Shown here: positions 46,163 through 57,957 of the stretch, in pieces
Layout: each line of letters begins with the position of its first letter
Numbering within the stretch: position 1 is the stretch's first letter
Source of the DNA: Lineus longissimus
Taxonomy: Eukaryota > Nemertea > Pilidiophora > Heteronemertea > Lineidae
Direction: 5' to 3'
Assembly: GCF_910592395.1 (NCBI RefSeq)
Contig: NC_088321.1
Location: forward strand, 11,100,001 to 11,164,000
Length of the DNA: 64,000 nucleotides
Notes under the pieces: generated by a model
The model's database searches: none
Told to the model about the DNA's origin: nothing
The model's input: the letters and a program-made list of their open reading frames with translations, nothing else
Position numbers and translations under genes: made by a program

Positions 46163-47576
46163 ACCAAATAATGTTGTTCGTCTAAAGTTAGAAAAGTAAG
46201 TACATGTATATACCAGATACTCCATATTTCATATTTAGTTTCAATGGGTTAGATTAGTGATCTGGAAACTGGACATCGCAGAATGTGATGCTGTGCCCGG
46301 GTTCAAGATGAGAACTTGTGGAATGGCCATGGACCATGTGCTTACATTGGTTTGTTTTTGAAAATGTGATGTATTGCTGGGGCGGTGGCGAGAGTTTGGT
46401 GTTTTGATTGTTCAGAAATGAATGATCAATGCACCCACCAACTACTGTTTGCAGTACTTTTGAAGTGATTCTTTATGTGGTTTCCTGGAGAATCTTTCTA
46501 GTATCTTATAGTCACTGACACAATAGTGTTCATTGGAGTATTTCCCGTCGCCCGTTATCATAAGGAGCTAAAACATTTATTTGTGTTTCCACTTTTGCCT
46601 CTAAACCGAGAATCAGATGTGACCATATATTTGTCTGGAAGGAGATTATACATTTGCTAGTGGTACATACCATAGTCTACTTATTACATTTAGTTTTAAG
46701 TCAGTGGCGGACGATGGACGACGACAACGAATTTTGCAACGACCTTGTAAAGTAGGAAAAAGCTTTCGTAGACAGGCTTAGTTCATCTTTTTGTATTTTC
46801 ACGCATTTTCCCCCCTGGGATCACCCAAGAATTCAATTAGCTCTGAGGAGTCTTGTCATGTTAGTTGTTGACACTGCCGGCTACCGCGCAACATACATGT
46901 ATAATACAGAGGCGAGAATTGCATTTCTGGATGGGTTTCTAGGAACTAAAATCGGTTTCTTCTTAAGAGACGAAACAGAGGATCCTTGTACCTGATGTCT
47001 TACGCCAGGGCAAGCATATAGTGAAACACAATGTCACGATTACCTTGCGCAGAACTACCCCTCATTAACCGATGTCCCTGGGCATAATAGTTAAAGGGGT
47101 ACGTCGTTCGTAATTACCTGTGGTCCAGGAAATTAGAAACGCAGTTATACACCGTAGTGCAGTTATTATGCAGCCAAATTTGATTAAACTTGGTATTCAT
47201 ATAGTACTTGTATATCTGCCTGCAATACAGCATTGTTGAAATTATATTCAGTATACGTCATTACACTATTTACAATTTTAAGTTATTCAATAAAAAAATT
47301 CAAATTTTCAGGTATCGACCTAGGCCTGTAAAAGGCCGCGTAACGGTAAAAACCAGAGCAGAACATTTGAAAGGCGTTGGTTGAAGAATGTGTCACCATT
47401 AACAGGTTCACACTCATCTTCCTAAAGATAAGACTACTTGCATCAGAACATATTTCCGCTCAATTGATAGATAAGATTACAAGAGATGTTTGAAGTTTAC
47501 CATTACAAGTTGAATGTGACGTGTCGAGACATAATTTTATACTGAAATATCGCTATGACATGTACGGGTTACATGT
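46163..47576. other. Probable 3' UTR and intergenic sequence
   Basis: No AATAAA occurs close to the stop codon; one is seen at about 47288. A polyadenylation site cannot be assigned. No repeat with clear borders was seen. Confidence 0.35.
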
Positions 47577-48071
47577 ATGTTTTTATGTGGCATTTCAAGG
47601 TTGCTTTTCTCTTCATCGATTGCGACTTTCACCGGGAAAATGATCCCTATTCCTGGTTATCATCTGTACCAGTTGGCCGATCGGTCATTTCATTCAGATT
47701 CCCGTCTGCGCTCACGATTAGCCGCCAAACAGAAAAAGCATCATAACGACCGTAACGAGGGTGATTATGACCAGGTCCCGAAGAGATTTGTCCGGTGATG
47801 AAGACCACAATAAACACCTAAACGTCATGTCAATTCACTCTCACGAGATTTACTATCTTTTATTGCCCATTCCACCGTGGTTTACATATCCCATTCCGAT
47901 GGCTTATATAAGGAATTAAAGGTATTGGTTGCCTCACAACACCGTGAGGGTACATCCGATGAGCTATATAGAATGCAAGCCCAGGCCGAATCCGCGGCAG
48001 CCAAGGTTTTGGGTAAAATGACAGCTCTACCTCAGCGGTGCTTCGCAGTGAGGTATCAATTTCTACTCTAA
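47577..48071 (+). pseudogene. Possible interrupted coding region, unknown family
   Basis: Two protein-like stretches lie in the same reading frame, separated by two adjacent TGA codons (47799-47804) and a TAA (47811-47813). The first includes GYHLYQLADRSFHSDSRLR and AKQKKHHNDRNEGDYDQVPK; the second includes RHVNSLSRDLLSFIAHS, GLYKELKVLVASQHREG and ELYRMQAQAESAAAKVLGK. A possible donor, GCA|GTGAGG, lies at about 48045. The shared frame suggests a decayed gene or transposon protein, but I recognise no family and chance remains possible. Confidence 0.3.
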
Positions 48072-48089
48072 AATAACACCTCATAGCAG

Positions 48090-48240
48090 ATGTTTTAGAA
48101 TGAGTGGTTGATGTGTCCACCTCGTAAATGCAAGGTCAAACATTCGCGTCCCGTTTGATGCTGCCGGTCAACGTACAAGCAACCAGGTAGATTAATATAG
48201 GCCGGGTAAAAACTGCCTCCTCCATTCCTGCCATTCGTAA
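48090..48240 (+). repeat. tRNA-derived SINE, degenerate
   Basis: The head reads GAGTGGTTGATGTGTCCACC, then the seven-base loop-like CTCGTAA, AAGGTC, and a box B relic AAACATTCGCGTCCC. This order is that of a tRNA (a Thr-type anticodon CGT). The following body, TTTGATGCTGCCGG, CAAGCAACCAGGTAG and AGGCCGGGTAAAAACTGCC, looks like a SINE body. No tail or target duplication was identified. Confidence 0.5.
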
Positions 48241-48914
48241 AGAGTGTCTCAAAAGCAAACATCAGACTGCTGTGTTTTATTTGGAAGAAGCATGCAAATT
48301 AAAGTTTTACATTTTTTATCTGTGGTCGCAATATTTCAATTTTTGATACCATTAAGCATTAATACAGTCTATACATGCAATTCTAAAATGAAATCAAACA
48401 TGGACACCTTGTACATTAGGCCCAGCAGATCTGGAAACGCTAGTCTTACATTAAAGCTATTTTTACTGGTTCTAACAAGATGACATAGAACACTAGTTAT
48501 TTTTCTTTGTATATGGATATAATATGGCACATAACCATTTTATGGATGAAATTAGGAACAGCCTTGATGAGATAACGGGAAAAGTCGCTTAATTACGGTA
48601 AACGACATGATTGGTGACAGAGGCATTTTGACTGATTAGAATGTCATATATTGCATGTATATATGGCTGACTTATATGGCTTATACATAAGACATGCTAA
48701 TATTCAAGAGGCCTAACAAAAGCACTTTTAACTTAATGATATTACACTTTGAATTACTGTAGAAAGACGAGAGTTTATTAAACCTGTTCATCATTGAAAT
48801 GATAATTTGCTTCAGCTGAAAGGGGATTGAGACAGGGTACTACCAAGCTAATAAAAAAGTGAAGAGCATCTCCATATAACATATTTTCATATTCGCCAAC
48901 CTCATAGAGTTTAT

Positions 48915-49266
48915 CTTTATTAATAATAATCATGATACTTTTAGCGCTAAATCCAACTGGTTTCAGTCGCTCAAAGCGCTTCACATTATTACCCCTAGCT
49001 TTTGGCCTGTACAAGCTCTACTCTCTGGGAGTATTATAGGTCCGTGCTGCAGCTATACAGCGCTCAAGACTAATATTCATAGTGTGCCAACTCTGCCAGC
49101 TAGGAACTCATTTACACCTGGGTTGAGAGAAGCAAGTAGGATTAAGTGCCTTGCTCAAGGACACAAAGACGAAACAGCGGTGATCCTTCCGATAATCGAA
49201 CTCACGACCTCCTGGTTATGAGCCCGGAGCTCTAACCGCAATGCCACTGATCTCTCCTAACGTGGT
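48915..49266 (-). repeat. tRNA-derived SINE with (ATT)n tail
   Basis: On the minus strand the head begins GTGGCATTGCGGTTAGAGC, then the loop-like CTCATAA and box B-like GTGAGTTCGATTATC. The body holds GTGTCCTTGAGCAAGGCACT, a motif common in conserved SINE central domains across animals, and the tail region GAAGCGCTTTGAGCG, GGATTTAGCGCTAAAAGTAT ends in ATTATTATTAA. The arrangement head-body-(ATT)n is complete over about 350 bp. Which named SINE family this is (V-SINE, Deu or another) I cannot say. Confidence 0.8.
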
Positions 49267-49554
49267 TGTGTCTTTGGCGATTCCTCCCACTTTAAAGTCC
49301 GATTCGTAATGGTTTCCATTTGGACCATCGCTTCTAAATTTCGCTGCCAACTACTGTTGCCTTCCACACATTCACTTCTCTCATAGAAAATTCAATCGGG
49401 AATGTTGTGACTCTGTCGATTGTCAGGTAAAATATTTCGCCGAAGCAACCACTGCTGTAAGTGTGCTAACCACTGAGAAATCCATAATTTCCGAATCAGC
49501 TGCGTAACTATGATTTTCTCCGCGACAAGGAAATTAGTACCGCTTGTTTGTGGG

Positions 49555-49665
49555 AAGCGGAAATGGGTATTTTTTTGTATAAGTGACCATAATGCATCGC
49601 GTCGCGCCGGAGTAATTGAACTACAAGCCCTAATGGATATAAATGCAAATACTACTGCGCTACAT
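49555..49665 (-). repeat. tRNA-derived SINE fragment
   Basis: On the minus strand TAGCGCAGTAGT (box A-like, 49651-49662) is followed about 38 bases later by TAGTTCAATTACTCC (box B-like), then CGGCGCGACGCGATGCATTA and GGTCACTTATACAAAAA. A further box A-like CAGTGGTTAGCACACTTACA lies on the same strand near 49464-49483 without a clear box B. Confidence 0.5.
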
Positions 49666-50830
49666 TGCAGCAGAGTTACTGATGAGAGACTCTAGTTGCA
49701 GCGACAGTCGATACCGTATACTGACAATTCTTTAGCCACGTGCTAAAACCATACGAAACAATATAAACATACACATCCACTGAAGTTAAACCCTCTGGTT
49801 CGAGGCTTTTTTTCATAAATTATCAATTCCACTTCCGCTCCCAGCATGCTGTTCCATTTCCTGTTAGCACCTCAACCAGCATGCATGGCGGCAAGAAAAT
49901 GACGTCATGTCATCTATTAATGGACATGCGCATTGAGGTAGGGTCGCGGGTGGTGAGGCAGAGACCATGATGATTGTGTGATTTCGAAAGCTTCTCGACA
50001 TGTCTGGACAACGCTGTACTGATATAAATACTCCGGTACCCACTTTGACTGAGCTGGCATTTTCTATTTCAAAGTCAGCCTCCATTTAATTGACATGTGA
50101 CATAATTATTGCTGTCGAACAAGTCTATAACAAGTTTGATTGAGTGTGTTTGGTCATCGACTGAACTCACAGACAACAGAAATAGTCCCGATATTTTTTT
50201 CGGTTTTTTTGGATAGTTTTCTCCCATATTGCCAGAACAACCAAGATCGCCAAGGCCACCCATAAAACAATAAGGCAATCATTACTGTGGTCTGAGAGTT
50301 TGATTGTTGACCACTTCGAGTTGTTCGGTTGTGAAGGTGTCCAAAAAATGTAAATGTAAATGACAATAATTGCACTACGTATGCAGGTAATGAGATCGGA
50401 AAAACAGAACCACGTGCATTGATTTCCGCTACACGTGCAGCCGAAATTCTGTTAAAAAGTTATTCATATTAAAAGTATAGAATATGTTGTCGTGTCACTT
50501 AGTACACGGATAATATTTTTGTGGGTCTCCTTTGCCTATGGTTTTGAAAAGTCGATTGATCATCTCCAGATATACATTTTTCAAAATGCTGAACTTCTAA
50601 CATTTATATATGTAAGATGTCCTTGTTTTCCACATTCGTCATCTCGTGTAACGTCTGAAGTATTTTCAACACCTCAATAGTTAAGGCCACTCGCTGTCAT
50701 CCATTTCCTGAGGATGCCACCACACAGCAGGACACGGATATTAAATGACGTCGTATAGGTCATTTCGTTGGTAGTTGCAGGCAATGAAAAATTGCGGTTG
50801 ACGAGTTTGCAGCAGTAGCTATGGCTAAAT
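49666..50830. other. Non-coding stretch, nothing recognised
   Basis: No exon or bounded repeat was identified. Confidence 0.4.
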
Positions 50831-51035
50831 ACATGGGGTTCGCCTTATGTCCCCTTAATCCTCAGTTCCCGGGGTCATGTTCCCGGGTTCTAAGTTACGT
50901 GGGTCCTATGTTAGCCGGTCGGACTGGGTTAGAAGTAGAAATAAATGAGTTGGTAATAAGGATAGGGATAGGATATTTATACCATTCTTTTGGCCCTTTT
51001 CTGGAGAACAGACCCGGGGATCATAGAACCGTCTT
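50831..51035. repeat. Inverted minisatellite of a GGGTTCTATGTTCCCC-like unit
   Basis: The left part (50836-50925) has degenerate units such as TTATGTCCCC, CAGTTCCCGGGGTC, ATGTTCCCGGGTTCTA and GTGGGTCCTATGTTAG. The right part (about 51006-51032), on the other strand, reads GGTTCTATGATCCCCGGGTC then TGTTCTCC. The same unit in opposite orientation on both sides of an 80-base centre gives a small foldback structure. Confidence 0.65.
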
Positions 51036-53009
51036 TATATCCAGTCGACATGGATTGATTAAATGACTGAATAAAGAGCTGAACATAACCTTGAGTGTTA
51101 ATAGCTCACTAAATAATATTTTGGTGAAAGATAGTGCAATTTAGGATACGTGAGAAACGAGCCGGACAGTGCCCCGAGACGAGCTCTCGTGATAACGTTT
51201 GAGAATATTGGCATATTCCTTAATCAAATCTATCCATCATGCGTTGTCGAGGGAGTTTAATCAGTGACATTTATTATTATGCATCTTTTGAAAATGTTTG
51301 AAGATTGACGGCCTTGATTGTTGCCTTGACAGGAGGAACACACTCTTCATGGAAAGTCGCCGGTCGATCAGCCTTTGAAGGCAGGGTATCTAGGAGGAGG
51401 ATAATCAATCCGATAAGAACAGCGCAATGATTCAAGGCCACCACGGCATTCGATAGACATTTTCAGCTCGAAAGAAATCCCGATACGCTTCGTATAACAG
51501 TCTTTGTTTTCAATTTTATGATTCTTAGGTGAGATTCCACTTTGTTATACATGTGGATTTGAAAACTGGATAAGATTATTGTGAGTTTTTTGTCAATATG
51601 AGATCCAAACAAGGATCTTGCAATAGCCTGGTAAAGATTGTACATGCGCCAGTATATGAAAAAGTAATCGTTCTTCCCATACAGGATTTGGTGATACCGA
51701 AGATCGCTGCAAAGAATATAGAATCTTAAACGCATATTATCTCATTTTTACCTTGATCCATCTGCGGATGACAATTCGTCAATTTGATATTTCAAAACAA
51801 ACATATTTTTTTTTCTTTTAACAAACAACACTGCCTTGTCATCAAGGGCCCTACGCCAAAATATATCCAAATGGTGTCAACAAGAAACACTTACAATCAC
51901 GCTGCTGTGAGGTTTACATTGCCAATTGCCAATGATTGAATTGATTTGAAAAATGGCGTAACAAGCTGACCTCGCAATGATTAAAGAGAGAAACATTCTG
52001 AAACCTCGCCAGTTTGGGTTACATACTTAGATTGATTGGAATGCCAGTAATATGGTCTGTCATGCTAACCTCGCCGGGAGGGGTCTGACAAAATGCGTCG
52101 TGAAGTCTGAAGCAAAATAAACAAATTGATCGGTGACATTTTGTCGATATAAGGTAAAATGGGGTATTTTATCCCCGGTCTAATTGTAGCCCCTGGCAAT
52201 GTTTTTGATCAATCTTCCCGTAACCATGGAATTATTCAGTCAACCCAAGCATGGATATGAAAGAGGTGTTTCTTGAGTCTCACAGCTTGAATAGTTTTGG
52301 ATTATGCAACATGTTATGAAAGAGCTTTGGCTATAAGAAGTAAACTAATCAGACACATGCACAAAAAAAGTTGGGATCGAACTTTTTGCAGGTATCAATT
52401 TTCCACACTAAAAGAGCATTGATATATTTGAAACTTGGTTCAGGTGATCAGTATTGAGTGTAGAGAATGTTGTATGCGGCATTTGATATCATTATTTATA
52501 TCATTATTTAAAGTAAATTTTTCGGAGACACTTTTTCGGATTATTTGTAGCCCGTTGGTTCGGGGTCTTTGTAGCCCCTATAACTAGCTCGATATATCCT
52601 GTCATAAATCAGCAAGATGCTAGGTTTCTTCATTTCTATACATGAATTATATTATCTGATCATAAAATCTATCTGATTTAGATCAATGTTAAACTTTTTA
52701 TACCAACAATGATACATTTAAAGTTTAATACCTGTTTATCTGACATTATTTCAAAATAAAATATTTTCAAAGTTACTGGTGCGTGCCTCTAGTTAAAGCC
52801 ACACCATTGACTAGATAGCAGCATTTCTCATGGTACATTGCATTACCATTAAGTGGTGCCAGCTATAGTTGGGGTTGATACATGACCTATATTTGAAACT
52901 ACAGTTTTTAATGGCAGGACAATAAGACCGTCAGTCAATTCAAAACATCACAAGCTGTTGTCTGACACAAGGTGAAATGTACAACAGAGGTGGTAAATAG
53001 AACTTTGTG
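51036..53009. other. Non-coding stretch, nothing firm
   Basis: TTGTAGCCCC recurs at 52184-52193 and 52570-52579, with TTGTAGCCC at 52545-52553, but no clear unit emerges. No exon was recognised. Confidence 0.4.
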
Positions 53010-53560
53010 TTTTAGACCAGTGTGAAAAAGGTCTGATTTGCAACGATTATTGCGGATACTTGTTCAATAAATACCGCTTGCGTATGTTTTGATACCAGCA
53101 AAACCTCGTCGTCAAACTAGATTGGAAAACTATTACCAATAAAGACCATAAACCATAGAAACAAATTTCTCATACGTAAAATTGGCAGGTTTCCCGTGGG
53201 GGGAAGCTGTTCAGGGACTTGGCTTTGAAATCCTCCGTGTATATAGGTTCACAAAGATCGGTGGCACGGGGAGCCCGTAGCTCATCCATGGAGTTGTTGA
53301 TAGAATTTCCCCTTGCAGGAAAAGTTGGTGGAGTTGAGGCAAAATTCAAGCAGCTACAGATCTGGCTTGGGTTGAGCTCGGTTCTATCCGGTAGTGTGGT
53401 ATCAGCTTCGAGGAATTTCCTGCCGACCTCCACCACACCCTTGGGTGGAATGCAGGTGAAAAGCGTACATATATCGTACGATGTGATGATTTCATCGTGA
53501 TATACTTGTAAGTCCTTGATCTAACCATAAAGTCTGCATGCCCCGGACCTTAACCGCAAA
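53010..53560 (-). pseudogene. Penelope-like element reverse transcriptase, broken relic
   Basis: On the minus strand the main frame reads IKDLQV, then SYDICTLFTCIPP, DRTELNPSQICSCLNF and IYTEDFKAKSLNSF, which follow the order of reverse transcriptase motifs of Penelope-like retroelements. The conserved block between them is split over frames: KFYQQLHG, a stop, ATGSP in one frame, and PPIFVNLY in another. A catalytic FDDEVLL (a YxDD-box equivalent, FDD at 53108-53116) followed by SKHTQAVFIEQV lies about 50 bases beyond the FYV stop at 53170. I count at least three frameshifts and two stops, so it is dead. No GIY-YIG endonuclease part or terminal repeats were seen; the copy is truncated at both ends. 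Confidence 0.85.
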
Positions 53561-53703
53561 GGCGGCCTACGAGTGGAACTTTCAGGCACCTCAGACACCG
53601 CCCTCTCGGGACACACTTCCGGAAGTTCCCGTACCGAACAACGACAACAACAACAGCAGTAGATCAGCTGACGAGGAATGGCGGATGTTATGTGAAATGT
53701 TCT
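53538..53703 (+). CDS. Doubtful exon ending at a strong donor
   Basis: A frame from an ATG encodes about 55 residues, including YEWNFQAPQTPPSRDTLPEV and SADEEWRMLCEMF, and ends at TTCT|GTAAGTTT, an excellent donor sequence. Against it, the first part overlaps the upstream edge of the Penelope relic on the other strand, and no partner exon was found. I recognise no family. Confidence 0.2.
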
Positions 53704-53965
53704 GTAAGTTTTTCTCTCAATCTGGTAGTTATTTGACTTAACCTTTTATTGAATTACTACAATACTTGGATGACTAATCTTCACGAGGATAACTTTAAAG
53801 ATTGCGCAAAAATATCAATACTAATGAACAAGATCTAAACAAAGAATTGTAAGAGTCTTATCATAAAATATAAAAAACTTTATTTTAACTGAGTTTCGTA
53901 TAAGAATCTTATTGCGATTACCTTAAAAATATCACAAAAGGAAACCTATCACGAAACGCTTATAA

Positions 53966-54200
53966 AATGGGGAGTTTTGTACGGCCCAAGTAAACCTAAG
54001 GCGGGTGAAATATTCCATTGATAAATCTTAGCAGTTTCGAGTTCCCCTCAGGTAGTTGATTATGTGAGCTGGGCATCTGGATAACATTGCATAACGTTGC
54101 GTAACATTACTGACTCAAGCCAATGAACCGCTAAAGAGGTAATTAAATCACCAATTTAGTTATTTTCACTACGATCAGCTAGTCTAAATAAAGATTTTGT
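53966..54200 (+). repeat. Dispersed repeat family R1, copy B
   Basis: The 3' part matches the reverse complement of 20949-21118 over about 170 bases. The 5' part (AAATGGGGAGTTTTGTACGG, TAAGGCGGGTGAAATA, CATTGATAAAT) matches 57857-57957. This copy therefore links all three. Confidence 0.8.
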
Positions 54201-57200
54201 ACCACAACTGAATCTCAGAATGTCATATGAATCGTGTAAATACTGTACATGTCATACAATTTTTTAAAAAGTGAAGAAGAAGAAGAATTCGGACGAGATT
54301 TCATCCTCGGCAGCCACTCTAGCCTGTGAAAACGCGAGAAACTCAACAACTAATGTACGAACCTTGTATCATTTATGCCAGAGTTTTGTATTTTTGGATG
54401 CAAAATCCCGTTACAACCAGAAGAAGCTGAAATGCGTAGCTACACCCAAAAAAACCTCACCAGTTCCATCTTGGTAATGTACTGGTAATGCGATTACAGT
54501 AGTCAAGCAAAAAGGATTGTAACAATATAAGAGAAGTTTAGCATTTGCTTGTAAAAACGTCGTTAACATGGTATTACGGGAATCATAAAGGTCTACCTAT
54601 ATCATAGCTCCGGTAAAAGAATAGCCTTTGCGGACTGCCAGTTGTTGCGGCAGTGACGACGCCGACCACCAAATCAAATTGACATATAGTAACAGACCAT
54701 TAGATACGAGAGGTTTACAGCTTGTACGAAATCGTAAGTGAATACTGGTATAACAATATTCGTATCAAAATTGCGAAGTTGTTGGGTCGACTGTCCATTA
54801 ACACACCAGATGTAATCGGAGATTCGTGGACTTTATACTATTAACTGCCCGATTCACGAAAAATGGCAGTGCACACAAACGAGTATGAATGACTGGGAAA
54901 AGTTTCAGTATTTCACCTCAAGAGGCCAATTGTTGGTCACGCTGCAAAGTAAGTATGTTTAAAGGAATGGGCGGCTTTTCATTATGTTAGTTCTTCTTCT
55001 CGTTTATCAGTAAACTATTTTTCAGAACGTGTTTGATGCTTTTCAAATTTTGTTTCAGCTCTTAGATAGTAGAAACACGTGGTTTTTTTGGTTATTTTTA
55101 GCACGCACAAGGCGCGAAAAACCGTTCCCGCCACGTGACTGCACGCCGATATCTGAGGTTACGTCATCCCGCTATTTACGATGCAACGTCATTTCCATTA
55201 TCGCGGCAGTAGCAGCCAGTTTTTGGATTTTTCCATTTTATGTGTTATTCAATGCTGAAAACTGCGACTGTGGAATTGAAGGTGGTTGGACAGCTGACTG
55301 CTTGGTAATAATGGCCTTAATCAATAATACCAATGGTCCTTTAAGTACTCAAGTTGCAGATAACACTTTGTTCGACTGCGGTAAGTTCATTTTGTGACAA
55401 AGCACAAAGGAAATTGAGTGCCATTTTCTTCGTGAAATGGACTAAGGCATATTTCGGGGGTAACAAACTTCTAAATCGTAGCGCACTGATGATACATGTA
55501 GATCATGACATTTTAACGACAAACCTCTGTACGTCACAACAACAATACTGCAGTCTGAAAAATGCTCGCAGTTCTGAAAAAAATCTGATATTTTCATCTT
55601 GCTAATGCTACCTTAATGTGATTAGATATTTTTTTATCAACCAAACAAAGGCGATATTAGTGGATACCAGTCATTCGGACGTAATGCGGTGCGTTTCCAA
55701 ACTGATTTAGAAAACAGGGATTTTTTTCCCACTGTTACTATTTTTTTTGAAAATCTGTTGTTGTACTTGTAGGACGAGATATCGATGCCTTCTCTGTTTT
55801 ATTTTCAGCAGATATCTAGTAATCTAGCAATATTGTAAACTGCAAAATTGTTGCGCCTTTTTGCGATTTGCGAAAACTTCTAAAAATAAATTGACATTAC
55901 TGCATTTTTTCTTGTGGCGTATTGCTATATTTTGCGGTTTCTCAACAGAAACTTTTTGCAATAACGATTTTCGTAATTCGATGTCATTCGCAAAATTCTT
56001 ATTTCTGTTTAATAGATGTCAATGCTCCATTATTTGTAAAAGCATACTTGTAAGCTGATCAGCTCTTGAGTCTACTATGACATATACTCCAGTCGCCTGT
56101 AAAAGGAGGCCTAGTATAGTTACCCTGACATTCACTCATATAGCACCATAGGTAGGGATTCTCGTGGTGCATCTGCCAAGTGCAAAATGCATTGATGGTA
56201 TTATGCACTGGTAAGCTTCTTCGAAGAGTCATGTTGCCACCCAGCAACGATTTCCTGCTGGTAATCCTTGAGAATAAGGTAACCCATTTTGTGTCACCCT
56301 CAAAGTGGCATATTTCCCAATTCATTTTGCCCGACAAATCATTATCCTCTCAACCTTGAATGAATAAATACTATTGCCTTCGCATTCATCTATAATAATC
56401 TTAAATCAACCCCATTATAAGATTTCTGTCTAAAGCTCATTTACGCAATCCGCTTAACCCAATGGCTGAGGCCGCATAAACCAATTACATAATTAGTAAT
56501 CGTCTCTAAACATAGTATGAAGCTTCTGATGCAAAAACAATGTAATGCGATTTAGCGAAAATCCTTCCTCATCAAGAGGATTTCATCAGATATTTTCTGT
56601 GGTATGTCTTTTTGTCGATTAGACCGATGATAAGGGTGATCATCTTCTTTTGAAAAGAAATTTTACTTCTATTTGGCGTGACATACATCCCTCCCCCTTT
56701 AAATCGTGCAGTCTTATCCTCATCAACGAATAGAATACTCTATACATGCTTCCCGAAATAGGTGGCTTGCATTGGAACTTTTTCCCCCTTGTCCGTCATC
56801 AAAGGCATTCAAGTGTGTTGGTCAACCATGACTATCTCCTTTGTCCCTCCACAATAAAGCCTAGTTTCCCCTTATGACATCACTATTTTGGACACTCAGC
56901 GCCCCATTTCTGGAAAGGTGTATAGAGCAGTCTGAAATGGGAGGTACTAATATGCCCAACCCTGTTGATAAGAAATTATAATGGTTCCTTTTTCTGTTTT
57001 GTTCATTTTATACATAACGAGCCAACGGAGATGAAAAAAAATCCATTTATTTCAGCCTAACCAAAGCGTGCCCGGGTGTAAATAGATGGCACTAAATGCA
57101 TAACAGACATGCTAGATGGATTATTTTTTGGTGCGGGGTAAGGTTAGTGGTTGTTCTCAATCAAAGTGTTGATTCTCACAATATAGGCAGCGAGAGAGTG

Positions 57201-57254
57201 AACAAGAGAAAAACTTGTCAACATGTCAACATGTCTTTCAGCGTAGCCAACAAT
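54201..57254. other. AT-rich non-coding stretch
   Basis: It contains a short (GAA)n at 54272-54288 and the old repeat at 55845-55998. A 122-codon frame at 55029-55397 has no recognisable family. Nothing else is supported. Confidence 0.4.
55845..55998. repeat. Old repeat with GCGCCTTTTTGCGATTTGCG
   Basis: TTGCGCCTTTTTGCGATTTG, TTTTGCGGTTTCTC and CATTCGCAAAATTC match the word set at 25.3 and 27.9 kb. Borders are not definable by eye. Confidence 0.45.
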
Positions 57255-57710
57255 GGTAGTATGTAAATGTTGCAACGAGCCAAATGAAACAAGCCGAACC
57301 AAATAAACATTCTAAACATGAAATTGAAGATTACGTTAAGATGTAGTATGATTGCAAGTGTTAGGTTGATATTTGCATGAAATGAAAAAGTACGTACTTT
57401 TATTCACTCGGGCACACTTAATTTGGCTCGTTTACTCGGGTACACTTAATTTGGCTCGTTTAAGTTTTAAACAAGCCAAAATAAACGAGTAAATGAAACG
57501 TCCCATGGTGTACCATGCAGAACTTAAAATGAACCAAATTGAATGGGACTATGTGAATAATATCATATTTAATGCCATAAAAATACTGGATCGACTCCTG
57601 AAATGAATATCAAATGTAAACTTGATCTTTCAGCTCAGATTTAAGACGTCTATTTGGATCGTTTAGTTTGGCTTGTTTCATTTGGCTCGTTTCAACATTT
57701 AAATACTACC
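57255..57710. mobile_element. Mutator-like non-autonomous element related to that at 41.8 kb
   Basis: The left end reads GGTAGTATGTAAATGTTGCA and the right end, on the other strand, GGTAGTATTTAAATGTTGAA; both continue CGAGCCAAATGAAACAAGCC. Flanks are GCCAACAAT on the left and GCAACAAT on the right, an 8-9 bp duplication with one change. Past the arm, the words AAATAAAC, AAACATGAAATTGAAGAT match the 41.8 kb element (AACGTGAAATTGAAAAT), so they are of one family. The 456-bp element has an internal direct repeat, ACACTTAATTTGGCTCGTTT (57414-57465), and no coding capacity. Confidence 0.85.
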
Positions 57711-57856
57711 GCAACAATCATGAATGAGGGCTAACACTCACAGTGTGTTACAGCTGATTTCTATGAAAATGCACCTAAACCTCCTGCTTACTTCGAGAAG
57801 CCACAGCACACTGCAGTCAATTTCAATTAAGGCCACAGTTAAAGGAAAGGGCCCGC

Positions 57857-57957
57857 CAAAAAATGGGGAGTTTTGGACGGCCCGGTCAAAACCTTAGGCG
57901 GGAATAAGGTTTCATTGATAAATATAAGGAGTTTCAAGGCCCCCAAATTACTTGTAA
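57857..57957 (+). repeat. Dispersed repeat family R1, copy C (partial)
   Basis: AAATGGGGAGTTTTGGACGG, CCTTAGGCGGGAATAAGG and CATTGATAAATATAAGGAG match the 5' part of the copy at 53966-54200. The similarity stops where copy B continues into the part shared with copy A. Confidence 0.75.
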
